A DNA stretch of 64,000 nt from Methanobacteriota archaeon (lineage in GTDB: Archaea; JAADCQ01; Methanopyri; Methanopyrales; Methanopyraceae): contig JAMOPO010000052.1 in the NCBI GenBank assembly GCA_027064425.1, positions 140,521 through 204,520 of the forward strand. Direction: 5' to 3'. Of the stretch, positions 9,229 to 17,003 are shown piece after piece. How positions within the stretch are numbered: position 1 is the first letter of the stretch; each line of letters starts with the position of its first letter. The position numbers were made by a program, and so were the translations under genes. The notes below the pieces were generated by a model. That model was not told where the DNA came from. It saw nothing but the letters and a program-made list of their open reading frames with translations, and did no database searches.

Positions 9229-10101
9229 ATGTCCGGCGAGCGCCGGGAGTACCGGCTGATCCCGGTGAGGGATAAGTACTGGCGGGTAGGCTCCGGGGCG
9301 TTGAAAAACGCGTTGACGGCGCTCGAGGGGGTTGAGCTGCGGGACGGGGACGTGCTGCTGGTCTCCGAGAAGGCGGTGGCCGTGGCCGAGGGAGAGCTCA
9401 TCGACGAGCGCGAGTACGAGCCCGGTCCCCTGGCCAAGCTGCTGGTGACCCTGTGGATGAGGATCGTCTGGGGGCGGATACTGGGGCCGCTGCTGGGACC
9501 GCTGATGGATCCGCCGCTGCGCGAGGAGACCATCCGGAACTTTCGACGCTATCCGAAGCGGGAGGGAGCGATGCACAAGCAGATGATCCTTGAGGAGTTC
9601 GGCCTGCTTCACGCGCTGGAGCCGGTATCGGAGGCCGGCTGCGACGTGGGGAACGTCCCGGGGTACTTCGCCGCGCCCGTCCCGGCCTCGGCCGACCGGT
9701 TCGCGCGACGCTTGAGGGAGCGGCTGCGCGAGGACCGCGGGGTGGACGTGTCCGTCGTCGTGGGAGACACCGACAAGACGTACGAGCTCTTCGGTGTACT
9801 CTTCACGACGATCGCTCGGGCGCACCCGGAGATAATCTCCGGGACGGGCGTCCTAGGGTTCCTAATCGGCCGACTCCTGGCGCGAACCCTGGGCCCGACG
9901 CCCGTCGCCATCGCGGGCGACGTGGAGGTCCGGGAGGCGATTCGGCTCCTGAAAGAGGCCGAGCGGGTCCGGACGAAGGGGGCGGGGCGCACGGTCTACG
10001 ACGCGCTGGACGAGGTGGGCGACCCGGGGCGCCTCGACGAGGACTTCCTGAACAGGTTCGAGCACGTGCCGATCGTGGTGGCTCGCCCCGTCAGCCGGTG
10101 A
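9229..10101 (+). CDS. CofE-like (F420-0 gamma-glutamyl ligase family) protein
   Basis: A 290-residue protein. It starts YRLIPVRDKYWRVGSG and contains LRDGDVLLVSEKAVAVAEGELID, CDVGNVPGYFAAPVP and VVVGDTDKTYELFG, matching the order of motifs in CofE (glutamate addition to F420-0). It carries a long hydrophobic insert (MRIVWGRILGPLLGPLM) not usual in CofE, so it may be a paralog with another substrate rather than the F420 enzyme. The ATG at 9229 has GGTGG 8 nt upstream. The 3-prime end overlaps TBP by 11 bp, convergently. Confidence 0.7.
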   Translation: MSGERREYRLIPVRDKYWRVGSGALKNALTALEGVELRDGDVLLVSEKAVAVAEGELIDEREYEPGPLAKLLVTLWMRIVWGRILGPLLGPLMDPPLREETIRNFRRYPKREGAMHKQMILEEFGLLHALEPVSEAGCDVGNVPGYFAAPVPASADRFARRLRERLREDRGVDVSVVVGDTDKTYELFGVLFTTIARAHPEIISGTGVLGFLIGRLLARTLGPTPVAIAGDVEVREAIRLLKEAERVRTKGAGRTVYDALDEVGDPGRLDEDFLNRFEHVPIVVARPVSR

Positions 10102-10681
10102 GCTTCAGCCCGTACTTCTCGATCTTCTCCGCGACCTTCCGTGCCGCCTTCTCCGGCTCGTCCTCGGTCTTCGCGCCCGTGCACACGGCCTTACCCGAGT
10201 AGAACAGGAGCATCGCCACGTCGGGCTCCTTGAGCCGCAGCACCAGGCCGGGGAACTGCTCGGGCTCGTACTCGATGCCCTCCACGTCCTCGTCCTCCGT
10301 GAGCACCTCCGCGATCATGTCCAGGTCCAGCGAGACGTTGAAGTCAATCGAGGCCACGATGTTCTGGATCTCGATCTCGGGCTCGCCCTCGAACTCGACC
10401 CCGCACTTCTTCTCCAGGTCCTCCCGCACCCGCTCCACGCTCTCGTAGATCTGCTCCCTGGTCTTGGCCCCGGTGCAGACCATCTTTCCGGACCGGAAGA
10501 TCAGCACCACGGTGCCGATGTCCTCCAACCGGTAAACGAGGCCCGGGAACTGCTCAGGCTCGTACTCACCCTGCAGGATCACGGAGCACTCGTCCAGGTT
10601 AACTTCACCCTTCAGATCCACCGAGGCCACGATGTTCTGGATGTCTACCTCGGGCTCGATTTCCTTCGATTCTTCCGCCAT
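10091..10681 (-). CDS. tbp: TATA-binding protein
   Basis: The archaeal general transcription factor that binds TATA boxes with TFB and recruits RNA polymerase. The 196 residues hold the two direct repeats of the saddle, each with EYEPEQFPGLVYRL-type and SGKMVCTGAKT-type motifs. The N-terminus has a short acidic leader (MAEESKEIEPEVDIQN). The ATG at 10681 lies 77 bp inside the end of the upstream kinase gene, so the two are probably cotranscribed. The repeats match the family at full length. Confidence 0.97.
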   Translation of the reverse strand: MAEESKEIEPEVDIQNIVASVDLKGEVNLDECSVILQGEYEPEQFPGLVYRLEDIGTVVLIFRSGKMVCTGAKTREQIYESVERVREDLEKKCGVEFEGEPEIEIQNIVASIDFNVSLDLDMIAEVLTEDEDVEGIEYEPEQFPGLVLRLKEPDVAMLLFYSGKAVCTGAKTEDEPEKAARKVAEKIEKYGLKLTG

Positions 10682-11636
10682 TGGGAGGGGACCCCCCATC
10701 GCATGGTAGTGCCGGGACCGGCTCGCCCTCCAAATACCTCAGCCCCAGCAGGCACAGCCCTCGCGCCTCGAGGTCCTCACCCGCGAAGACGGCCACCTCG
10801 CCACCCCACAGCTCCGACACCCTCCGTTTTAAAAGTTCGTTTTTAACACCACCGCCCGAGAGCACCAGCAGGTCCGCGTCGAACCGGGACGCGTTCCTCA
10901 CGATCGTCTCCGCCACCAGCTCGGTCACCGTCCGCAGCGCGTCCTCCGGCTCCCCCTCGAACTCGGAGAGCACGGGCTTCAGCAGCCGCTCCTGCTCCGG
11001 CGGAACGACGCCTAGACTGCCCTTGACCGGGCCGAACACCGGCTGACCGTCCGCCTCCAACCCCTCCAGCCTCCGCCTCAGCCCTCCGTCCACCTCGCCC
11101 CGGGCCGCGGCCCGCCCGCCCTCGTCGTACTCCTCCCCCAGCAGCTCCCGGGCCGCCAGATCGATGGGAAAGGTGCCGGGGCACACGACCGCCTTCCCGA
11201 AGTCCGGGTCGCCGCCCTCGATCGGCGTCACGACCGCCATCGCGCCCACGTCCACGTGCACGCAGTCCGGGTACTCCTCCGCCACGCAGTACGGCGCGCC
11301 CACGGCGTCACCGTCCGGGGCTCCCCACGGGTCCCCGTACACCGCCAGCGTGGGCACGCCCGTCCGCTCGTGGATCATCGGTCCCAGGATCAGACCCAGC
11401 TCGTCCACGATCGTGCCCACGACGACCAGGTCCGGATCCACCTCCCGGACCCGGCGGACGACCCGGGGGGCGATCTCGCGGCGCAGCGCGCGCCGGCTCT
11501 CCTCGAGCGGGAACACGCACGAGATCTTGCCGAAGACCCCCTCCTCCCGGGCCACGATCTCCCACTCGCCCCGCTCGTTCATCAAGCAGTAGTCCGTGCC
11601 CGTGTTCCCCAGCTGAACCCCCAGCACCCGGACCAA
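10605..11636 (-). CDS. AnmK-family (anhydro-N-acetylmuramate kinase-like) ASKHA kinase
   Basis: About 343 residues with the ASKHA fold. It begins VRVLGVQLGNTGTDY (phosphate loop), has HVDVGAMAVVTPIEGG, and then the AnmK-like DEGGRAAARGEVDGGL, EDALRTVTELVAETIV and LLVLSGGGVKNELL motifs. The bacterial enzyme recycles anhydro-MurNAc. Archaea lack muramic acid, so the substrate here is unknown; a pseudomurein sugar is conceivable. The start is TTG 11636, with GGGGG 9 nt upstream. The last 30 residues are low-complexity and read into the tbp gene. It shares a bidirectional promoter region with rpl22. Confidence 0.75.
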   Translation of the reverse strand: MVRVLGVQLGNTGTDYCLMNERGEWEIVAREEGVFGKISCVFPLEESRRALRREIAPRVVRRVREVDPDLVVVGTIVDELGLILGPMIHERTGVPTLAVYGDPWGAPDGDAVGAPYCVAEEYPDCVHVDVGAMAVVTPIEGGDPDFGKAVVCPGTFPIDLAARELLGEEYDEGGRAAARGEVDGGLRRRLEGLEADGQPVFGPVKGSLGVVPPEQERLLKPVLSEFEGEPEDALRTVTELVAETIVRNASRFDADLLVLSGGGVKNELLKRRVSELWGGEVAVFAGEDLEARGLCLLGLRYLEGEPVPALPCDGGSPPNGGRIEGNRARGRHPEHRGLGGSEG

Positions 11637-11660
11637 GCGCGCCGGCCCCCTTCCCGATGA

Positions 11661-11670
11661 CGATTTAAGA
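11661..11670. promoter_or_regulatory. Bidirectional TATA-like element (rpl22 / AnmK-like gene)
   Basis: The only AT-rich patch in the 77-bp divergent gap: GATTTAAGAG on the plus strand and CTCTTAAATC on the minus strand. It lies about 45 bp from the rpl22 TTG and about 28 bp from the kinase TTG. A single near-symmetrical TATA box could serve both. Confidence 0.45.
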
Positions 11671-11713
11671 GCAGTGAAACCCCGGCCGGGGTCCGGAAAC
11701 GGGGGCGGATCGC

Positions 11714-12193
11714 TTGACGAGGACGAAGAAGTGGCATTACTCGATTCCACCCGAGGAGCTGGACGAGGACCGCACCGCCAAGGCCTTCATCCGCGAGCTG
11801 AGGATCTCGCCCAAGCACGCCCGCGAGATCTGCCGGGCCATCCGCGGCAAGCCGCTCGACGAGGCCAAGGAGTTCCTGAAGCGCGTGATCCGGAAGGAGG
11901 AGGCGGTGCCCTTCAGGAAGCACAAAAAGAAGGTTCCGCACCGCCGGCAGATCCGGCCGGGATGGGACGCCGGTAGGTTCCCGCAGAAGGCCGCGCGCGA
12001 GATCCTACGGGTCCTGGAGCACGCGGAGGCCAACGCCGAGCAGAAGGGCCTGGACACGGACCGCCTCTACATAAAGCACATAGCGGCGCACAAGGGCCGC
12101 GTGATCCGCGGCTGGATCCCGCGAGCCTTCGGGCGAGCGACCCCGTTCAACACGCCCACCACGCACATCGAGGTGATCCTGGAGGAGCGCTAG
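11714..12193 (+). CDS. rpl22: Ribosomal protein L22
   Basis: A large-subunit protein that lines the peptide exit tunnel. The 159 residues show the archaeal form: [16 protein letters not shown] near the N-terminus, the extended basic hairpin ([22 protein letters not shown]), and the C-terminal [17 protein letters not shown]. The start is TTG at 11714. It opens a ribosomal operon fragment L22-S3-L29-SUI1. S19, which normally precedes it, is absent here. Confidence 0.97.
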   Translation: MTRTKKWHYSIPPEELDEDRTAKAFIRELRISPKHAREICRAIRGKPLDEAKEFLKRVIRKEEAVPFRKHKKKVPHRRQIRPGWDAGRFPQKAAREILRVLEHAEANAEQKGLDTDRLYIKHIAAHKGRVIRGWIPRAFGRATPFNTPTTHIEVILEER

Positions 12194-12207
12194 GGGGAGC
12201 CCCCGCC

Positions 12208-12924
12208 ATGGTGATGTACGGTGAGAACGTCCCGGTGCACAAGAAGTTCGTGCAGTACGGCATGCTGAAGACCGAGCTGGACGAGTACCTGGAGAAGGAG
12301 CTGGATCGCGCCGGTTACGGCGGGATGCGGCTCCAGCGCGTGCCGAACGCGACCAAGATCATCGCGTACGTCGAGCGGCCGGCCATCGCCATCGGTCGCC
12401 GCGGGCGCAACATCCGCCGCATCGAGGAGGAGGTGCAGGAGAAGTTCCCGCTCCTGGGCCGCGTCACGATCGAGGTCAAGGAGATCCCAGTACCGGAGCT
12501 CAACCCACGCGTCGTCGCCCGCCGGCTCGCGTCCGCGATCGAGCGCGGCGTCCACTTCCGTCGTGCGGCCTACGGCGCCCTGCGTCGCATCATGAACGCG
12601 GGTGCCAAGGGCGCGCTCATCAAGCTCTCGGGCAAGCTGATCGGCGCTCGGGCCCGGACGGAGAAGTTCATGGACGGCGTGGTCAAGTACTGCGGCGAGC
12701 CCGGTGACGAGTACATGATCGAGGGCTACGTCCAGGCGATCACCAAGCCGGGAGCCATTGGCGTTACCGTAAAGATCATGCCACCCGACGTGGAACTGCC
12801 GGACGAGATCGAGGTCAAGCCGCCGGAGGAGGTGGAGGACAAGCTGAAGGAGCTCGTCGGCGAAAAGGCCGAGGAGGAGAGCGAGGAGGAGAAGCCGGAG
12901 GAGTCCGAGGAGGGGGAGGAGTAG
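12208..12924 (+). CDS. rps3: Ribosomal protein S3
   Basis: A small-subunit head protein at the mRNA entry channel. The 238 residues contain the KH domain (AIAIGRRGRNIRRIEEEVQEKF) and the C-terminal S3 domain (GAKGALIKLSGKLIGARARTEKF). The last 35 residues are an almost pure Glu/Lys tail, typical of archaeal S3. It lies 14 bp after rpl22 and 3 bp before rpl29. Confidence 0.97.
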   Translation: MVMYGENVPVHKKFVQYGMLKTELDEYLEKELDRAGYGGMRLQRVPNATKIIAYVERPAIAIGRRGRNIRRIEEEVQEKFPLLGRVTIEVKEIPVPELNPRVVARRLASAIERGVHFRRAAYGALRRIMNAGAKGALIKLSGKLIGARARTEKFMDGVVKYCGEPGDEYMIEGYVQAITKPGAIGVTVKIMPPDVELPDEIEVKPPEEVEDKLKELVGEKAEEESEEEKPEESEEGEE

Positions 12925-12927
12925 CCC

Positions 12928-13161
12928 ATGGGCAAGTACAAGCTGCACTCGGACGACATCCGCGAGATGTCCCCGGAGGAGCGGCGCGAGAAGCTCAAGG
13001 AGCTTAAGGCGGAGCTGCTCAAGGAGATGACCTCCAAGTCCGTCGCCGGCGTCCCGGAGAATCCCGGGAGGGTAAGAGAAATAAAGAAGAACATCGCCAG
13101 AATTCTCACGATAGAGCGCGAGGAGGAGCTTAAGAAAATCCGAGAGGCCGAAAAACGCTGA
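12928..13161 (+). CDS. rpl29: Ribosomal protein L29
   Basis: 77 residues with the two-helix L29 fold: MSPEERREKLKELKAELLKE, then GRVREIKKNIARILTIERE. It begins 3 bp after the S3 stop and is followed by the SUI1 gene, the conserved euryarchaeal order. Confidence 0.95.
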   Translation: MGKYKLHSDDIREMSPEERREKLKELKAELLKEMTSKSVAGVPENPGRVREIKKNIARILTIEREEELKKIREAEKR

Positions 13162-13179
13162 GGGGAAGGCCCCGGAAAG

Positions 13180-13500
13180 ATGCAGGACGAAGACGTCTGC
13201 CCCGTTTGCGGACTTCCGAAGGAGCTCTGTGTTTGTGAGGAGGTCTCTAAGGAGACCGTTGAGAAGATCAAGATCTACACGGAGCAGGTCCGGCCCGGCA
13301 AGATCGTCACCATCATCGAGGGCCTCGATGACACGGACGTTGACCTCCAGGAGCTCGCGAGCAAGTTGAAGAAGGAGTGCGCCTGCGGAGGCACCGCCAA
13401 GGAGGGCAAGATCATCCTACAGGGCGATCACCGGAACAAGGTCCGGGAGTACCTGATTAAGAAGGAAGGGTTCCCGGAAGACACCATCGAGGTCTCCTAG
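13180..13500 (+). CDS. Translation initiation factor SUI1 (aIF1)
   Basis: A 106-residue aIF1 homolog that helps select the start codon on the small subunit. The N-terminus has a zinc-binding CPVCGLPKELCVC. The SUI1 core contains the conserved strand VTIIEGLDD and the KKECACGGTAKEG...ILQGDHR motif. It sits in the ribosomal cluster as in other Euryarchaeota. Its last 4 bp overlap the convergent methyltransferase gene. Confidence 0.95.
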   Translation: MQDEDVCPVCGLPKELCVCEEVSKETVEKIKIYTEQVRPGKIVTIIEGLDDTDVDLQELASKLKKECACGGTAKEGKIILQGDHRNKVREYLIKKEGFPEDTIEVS

Positions 13501-14225
13501 CCGGCACCGGCCCTGAGCCCGGCGATGAACACCCTCCTACCAGAGACCTCCCGCGGGAACGCCACCCCAACCTTCACCTTGAACCCCTCTTTCTCCAGGA
13601 ACTTGCCCCGGATCCGGCACACGGTCAGCTGGTGACGCACCGAGTCTTCGGCCCGCTTCAGCTCGCGCTTAAGCCACTCGTACTCGCTTTCTTCTTTCAC
13701 GCCGGGCCGCACCCCTAGTTCGTCTATTATCACCCTAGGGCTCGCCCGCCCGTAGCAGCACGGGACCACCAGTGCGACGCGCGCCCCGAGCTCCCGGGCC
13801 AGCTCCAGCATCCGGTCCGTTAGCGTGCCGCAGAGGTGCAGTCCGACCACGACGTCCGCCCGTTTCACGCTGATCCCGACGCGGCCCGAGACCACCTCGT
13901 GCAGGTCCCACGTCTCGAACCTCAGGTTGCTCACACCCACGGACTCCAGGTACTCCTCCAGGACCGGCCACGACTTGAACTCGCGGACGTCGAACCCCAG
14001 CACCTCGCACGAGGGACACGACAGGGCCATCGCGGCGGTCAGCGCCCCGCGACCGCACCCGGCGTCCACGATCACGTCTCCCGGCCTGACCCACGTGCAC
14101 AGGAGCTCCAGCAGCCTCCCCACCTGCTCCCGCTTACGATGGGCGTCCCGGGCCGAGCTGGGGAACGCCTCTCGAGGCAGGTACAGCCGCTCCTCCCCGT
14201 GGGGGCCACGATACTTGACCTCCAC
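13497..14225 (-). CDS. Predicted SAM methyltransferase, TRM13/GSTCD-like
   Basis: A 242-residue Rossmann methyltransferase. Motif I is VIVDAGCGRGALTAAMA. The distinctive VGLHLCGTLTD is followed by ALVVPCCYG, the pair seen in TRM13 (tRNA 2-prime-O-methylation at position 4) and GSTCD-type proteins. The usual TRM13 zinc-finger N-terminus is absent. It is inserted, on the opposite strand, between SUI1 and Rpp29 of the ribosomal cluster. The start is GTG 14225, with a G-run 6-7 nt upstream. An RNA substrate is likely but not shown. Confidence 0.75.
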   Translation of the reverse strand: MEVKYRGPHGEERLYLPREAFPSSARDAHRKREQVGRLLELLCTWVRPGDVIVDAGCGRGALTAAMALSCPSCEVLGFDVREFKSWPVLEEYLESVGVSNLRFETWDLHEVVSGRVGISVKRADVVVGLHLCGTLTDRMLELARELGARVALVVPCCYGRASPRVIIDELGVRPGVKEESEYEWLKRELKRAEDSVRHQLTVCRIRGKFLEKEGFKVKVGVAFPREVSGRRVFIAGLRAGAG

Positions 14226-14469
14226 GGCTCACCCCCCGAGGCCCGAGGACCTCCTTGGCAAAAAATTCAGGGTCGTAAGGGCCCGCTCCCGGCCTCACTA
14301 CGGCACCCGCGGCAGGATCCTTGGCTTCACCAGGAACTGCCTGGTCTACGGCGACCGCCGGGACCAGAAGCTCCTACCGCTCGACGGAGTCATCCTCGAG
14401 GTGGAAACCGAGGAGGGGAGGATCAGGGTGGAGGGGGACCAGCTACTCCGACTCCTTCGCGATCCTTAG
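14215..14469 (+). CDS. rnp1: RNase P protein component 1 (Rpp29/Pop4)
   Basis: 84 residues: an Sm-like barrel with the N-terminal EDLLGKKFRVVRARSRPHYGTRGRILGFTRNCLVY and the C-terminal VEGDQLLRLLRDP, corresponding to Rpp29. It assists RNase P RNA in tRNA 5-prime maturation. Position supports the call, because Rpp29 normally follows SUI1 in euryarchaeal ribosomal operons. The start is TTG 14215 (GGGGG 9 nt upstream), which overlaps the divergent methyltransferase start by 11 bp. It is short and divergent for the family. S17, the usual next gene, is missing. Confidence 0.75.
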   Translation: MTSTAHPPRPEDLLGKKFRVVRARSRPHYGTRGRILGFTRNCLVYGDRRDQKLLPLDGVILEVETEEGRIRVEGDQLLRLLRDP

Positions 14470-15201
14470 CAGCTCAATGGGTACTGGCACGACCAGCGTG
14501 ACGTTCTCCTCCGCGGACACCTCCGAGAGCGTCTGAAGCAGCCGCAGCAGCCCCGGATCCACGCCCAGCTTCTCCGCCGCCTCCTTCAGGTCCTTAGCGG
14601 CCTGGCGCTCGGCCCGGGCCTGGATGATCCTCGCCCGCCGGTCCCGCTCGGCCTCCGCCTGCCGCGCCATCGCCCGCCGCATCTCCTCCGGGAGGACGAC
14701 GTCCCGGATCTCCACGTCCACGATCCTAACGCCCCAGTCCCTCGTCTTCTCGTCGATGATCTCCTTGATCCGCTCGCTCAGCTCCTCCCGCTTGGCCAGC
14801 ACGTCGTCCAGCTCCACCTCGCCCAGGACCGATCGAAGGGTCGTCTGGGCCAGGTTGAACACCGCCCCCTCGTAGTCCCCCACGTTGAGCACCGCGCGGG
14901 CCGGGTCGACCACGCGGTAGTAGATCACGGCGTCCACCTTGATCGGCACGTTGTCCCTCGTGATCACCTCCTGCGGCGGGATCTCCCGGGTGATGACCCG
15001 CAGGTCCACCTTAACCAGCCGGTCGATGACCGGGATGATCAGGTTCAGCCCGGGTGGTCGCGTGCCCACGTACCTGCCCAACCGCAAGAGCACGCCGCGC
15101 TCGTACTCGTTCAACACCCTCACGGACATGGCCAGCAGGACCAGCGCCGCCCCGAGACCGACCGCCAGCCACTTCCACGGGATCGTCGCCCACGAGATCA
15201 T
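14443..15201 (-). CDS. SPFH/stomatin-prohibitin family membrane protein
   Basis: A 252-residue slipin-like protein. A short N-terminal hydrophobic anchor (AVGLGAALVLLAMSVRVL) is followed by the SPFH domain (EYERGVLLRLGRY...PGLNLIIPVIDRL...REIPPQEVITRDNVP). A coiled-coil helix follows (MRRAMARQAEAERDRRARIIQARAERQAA). These proteins form membrane rings and scaffold proteases. The ATG overlaps the stop of the upstream NfeD gene (ATGA), the classical NfeD-stomatin pair. It overlaps rnp1 convergently by 27 bp. Confidence 0.93.
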   Translation of the reverse strand: MISWATIPWKWLAVGLGAALVLLAMSVRVLNEYERGVLLRLGRYVGTRPPGLNLIIPVIDRLVKVDLRVITREIPPQEVITRDNVPIKVDAVIYYRVVDPARAVLNVGDYEGAVFNLAQTTLRSVLGEVELDDVLAKREELSERIKEIIDEKTRDWGVRIVDVEIRDVVLPEEMRRAMARQAEAERDRRARIIQARAERQAAKDLKEAAEKLGVDPGLLRLLQTLSEVSAEENVTLVVPVPIELLRIAKESE

Positions 15202-15635
15202 CGCTCTTTAACCCCCTCCCGCGAGGGTTCCGCCGGCTCGACCTCGAGCCGGCTCCCCAGCACCCTTCTCACGACGACGCGGTCACCCTCGCCGAGATCC
15301 GCCTCGGACACGGCGTCCCAGACCTCGCCTCGCACCTCCACTCGGAGCGGATCCGAGGACACCACCACTCCCTCCTCACCGCGCAGCTGGCTCGCGTCCG
15401 CGGGGCCGCCCTCCGCCGACCCGGCCCGCCGGCGCCCGACCAGTCCCCAAACCTGCATCACCAAGATCAGCGCGCCAGGCGGCCCGGTGACCAGGAGGAG
15501 CTTGGGATCTCGGAGCCAGCTTCCCAGCCATAGGAGCCCGACTCCCACCGCGGAGACGACCCCGGTGTTGGCCAGGCAGTCCGCGGCGATCATGGTCCCA
15601 CCCGAAAGCATGAGGACGTGCGGGAGCCAGTCCAC
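15198..15635 (-). CDS. NfeD-like protein (short form)
   Basis: 145 residues with three hydrophobic segments and a C-terminal OB fold (LRGEEGVVVSSDPLRVEVRGEVWDA...LGEGDRVVVRRVLG). The OB region matches the NfeD C-terminal domain that partners stomatins. It lacks the ClpP-like protease domain of long NfeD. The start is GTG 15635, with GGGG 8 nt upstream. It shares an operon with the SPFH gene through a 4-bp overlap. Confidence 0.85.
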   Translation of the reverse strand: MDWLPHVLMLSGGTMIAADCLANTGVVSAVGVGLLWLGSWLRDPKLLLVTGPPGALILVMQVWGLVGRRRAGSAEGGPADASQLRGEEGVVVSSDPLRVEVRGEVWDAVSEADLGEGDRVVVRRVLGSRLEVEPAEPSREGVKER

Positions 15636-15692
15636 GGCCCGGACCCCGCTACCTCTATTTCCACTACGAGCGTGAACCGAGTGGGGAGCACC

Positions 15693-17003
15693 GTGGACGT
15701 CATCGTGGGTGCCGGTCCGGCGGGGCGGACCTGCGCGCTAGTGCTGGGCCGGGCGGGTAGAAAAGTCCTGCTAATTGACCGGAAGGGTAAGAAGGGGGTC
15801 GGTGGGAAGTGCCTCAACGAGGCGTGCATGGTGGTGGGCGCGCTGGTCGAGGTCGCGCGGTTGGTGGCCTGGTCCAGGCTGGGGATCCCCGGGGTTGAGC
15901 TGTCGGTGGACGTGGATTACAGGGAGCTGACGCGCGGGGTGAAAAAGACGCTCGCCAAGATCAGGTCCAAGCTGCTCAGGGAGGTGCGAGACGCCGGCGT
16001 CGAGGTGGTCAGGGGCGAGGTGGATCGGGTCGAGGAGGGTCCGGCGGTTCGGGTGAACGGTGAGCGGCTGGAGGCGGATCACGTCCTCCTCGCGACCGGC
16101 TCCGTGCCCAAGGTCCCCGACGTGGACGGCGTGGAGCTGGACGACGTGGTGACCTACCGGGAGCTCTTGGACATCGACCTCCCGGGAGAGGCGTGCGTGG
16201 TCGGGGGCGGCCCGACGGCCCTGGAGCTAGCGTTCGTCTTCGCGGCGCTCGGGTCCGAGGTCACCCTGACCTACCGGTCGCAGCTGCTGCCGGGCTACCC
16301 GCGTGAGGTGGTCAAGGAGGCGGTCCGGGACCTGAAGTTGGTCGGCGTCGAGGTGGTGCGCGGGGGCGAGCTGAGGGAGATCCGGGAGACGACCAACGGG
16401 CTGGAGTGCGAGTTCGAGTGCGGCTTCGTGGTGGCGGACGTCGTGCTGCTGGGCACGGGGCTGCGCCCGAACTCCGAGGTGGCGGCCAGGTCCGGGATCG
16501 AGGTGGGTGAGGATGGGGAGGTCGTGGTTGACGACCGGATGAGGACCTCCATGCCGGGGGTGTACGCGGCGGGCGACGTCACCGGCCCTCCCTACCTGGC
16601 CCCGGTGGCGAGGTACGAGGGGCTGGTGGCGGCCCTGAACATGCTCGGGCGCGATGCGCGGCGCGAGCACCCCTCAATACCTCGGGTCGTGAGACTCTTC
16701 CGCGACATCGGGCGCACGGAGGTTAAGGCGGCGTGGGAGGGGCGTCGCGAGGCTCCGGCCGGCGGCTCGGCCTTCTGGCTGTTCGCCCGCGGGTTTGAGG
16801 GGAAGCTGGTGGGGAGAAGGAGAGGCAAGACGTCCGAGCTGTTCACGGTGGGCCCGAACGCGTCGGAGTTCCTCCACTACGCCGGCCTCGTGCTGGACGA
16901 GAACTCCGGCGGATCGGAGGTCATCGAGGTGCACCCGACGGCCGATCCCGTCATCCACCTGGTGAAGGAGCTCAGGCTGGAGGACCTAATGAACCGCTCT
17001 TAA
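15693..17003 (+). CDS. Dihydrolipoamide dehydrogenase-like flavoprotein
   Basis: A 436-residue class I pyridine nucleotide-disulfide oxidoreductase. It has the FAD motif VIVGAGPAGRTCAL, the redox pair Cys40-LNEA-Cys45, the NAD(P) motif CVVGGGPTALELAFVFAALGSEV, and the second FAD motif GVYAAGDVTG. The C-terminal dimer region ends EVHPTADPVIHL: the catalytic His is present, but the partner Glu appears replaced by Asp-Pro. No 2-oxoacid dehydrogenase genes are nearby, so the substrate may be another disulfide or metal. The start is GTG 15693, following GGGG. Confidence 0.88.
   Translation: MDVIVGAGPAGRTCALVLGRAGRKVLLIDRKGKKGVGGKCLNEACMVVGALVEVARLVAWSRLGIPGVELSVDVDYRELTRGVKKTLAKIRSKLLREVRDAGVEVVRGEVDRVEEGPAVRVNGERLEADHVLLATGSVPKVPDVDGVELDDVVTYRELLDIDLPGEACVVGGGPTALELAFVFAALGSEVTLTYRSQLLPGYPREVVKEAVRDLKLVGVEVVRGGELREIRETTNGLECEFECGFVVADVVLLGTGLRPNSEVAARSGIEVGEDGEVVVDDRMRTSMPGVYAAGDVTGPPYLAPVARYEGLVAALNMLGRDARREHPSIPRVVRLFRDIGRTEVKAAWEGRREAPAGGSAFWLFARGFEGKLVGRRRGKTSELFTVGPNASEFLHYAGLVLDENSGGSEVIEVHPTADPVIHLVKELRLEDLMNRS

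Noticed and set aside
9228-9231. Divergent ATG codons overlapping as CATG
   Set aside because: The minus-strand gene is better started at TTG 9203, which has GGGGG 7 nt upstream, so the overlap is probably not used.
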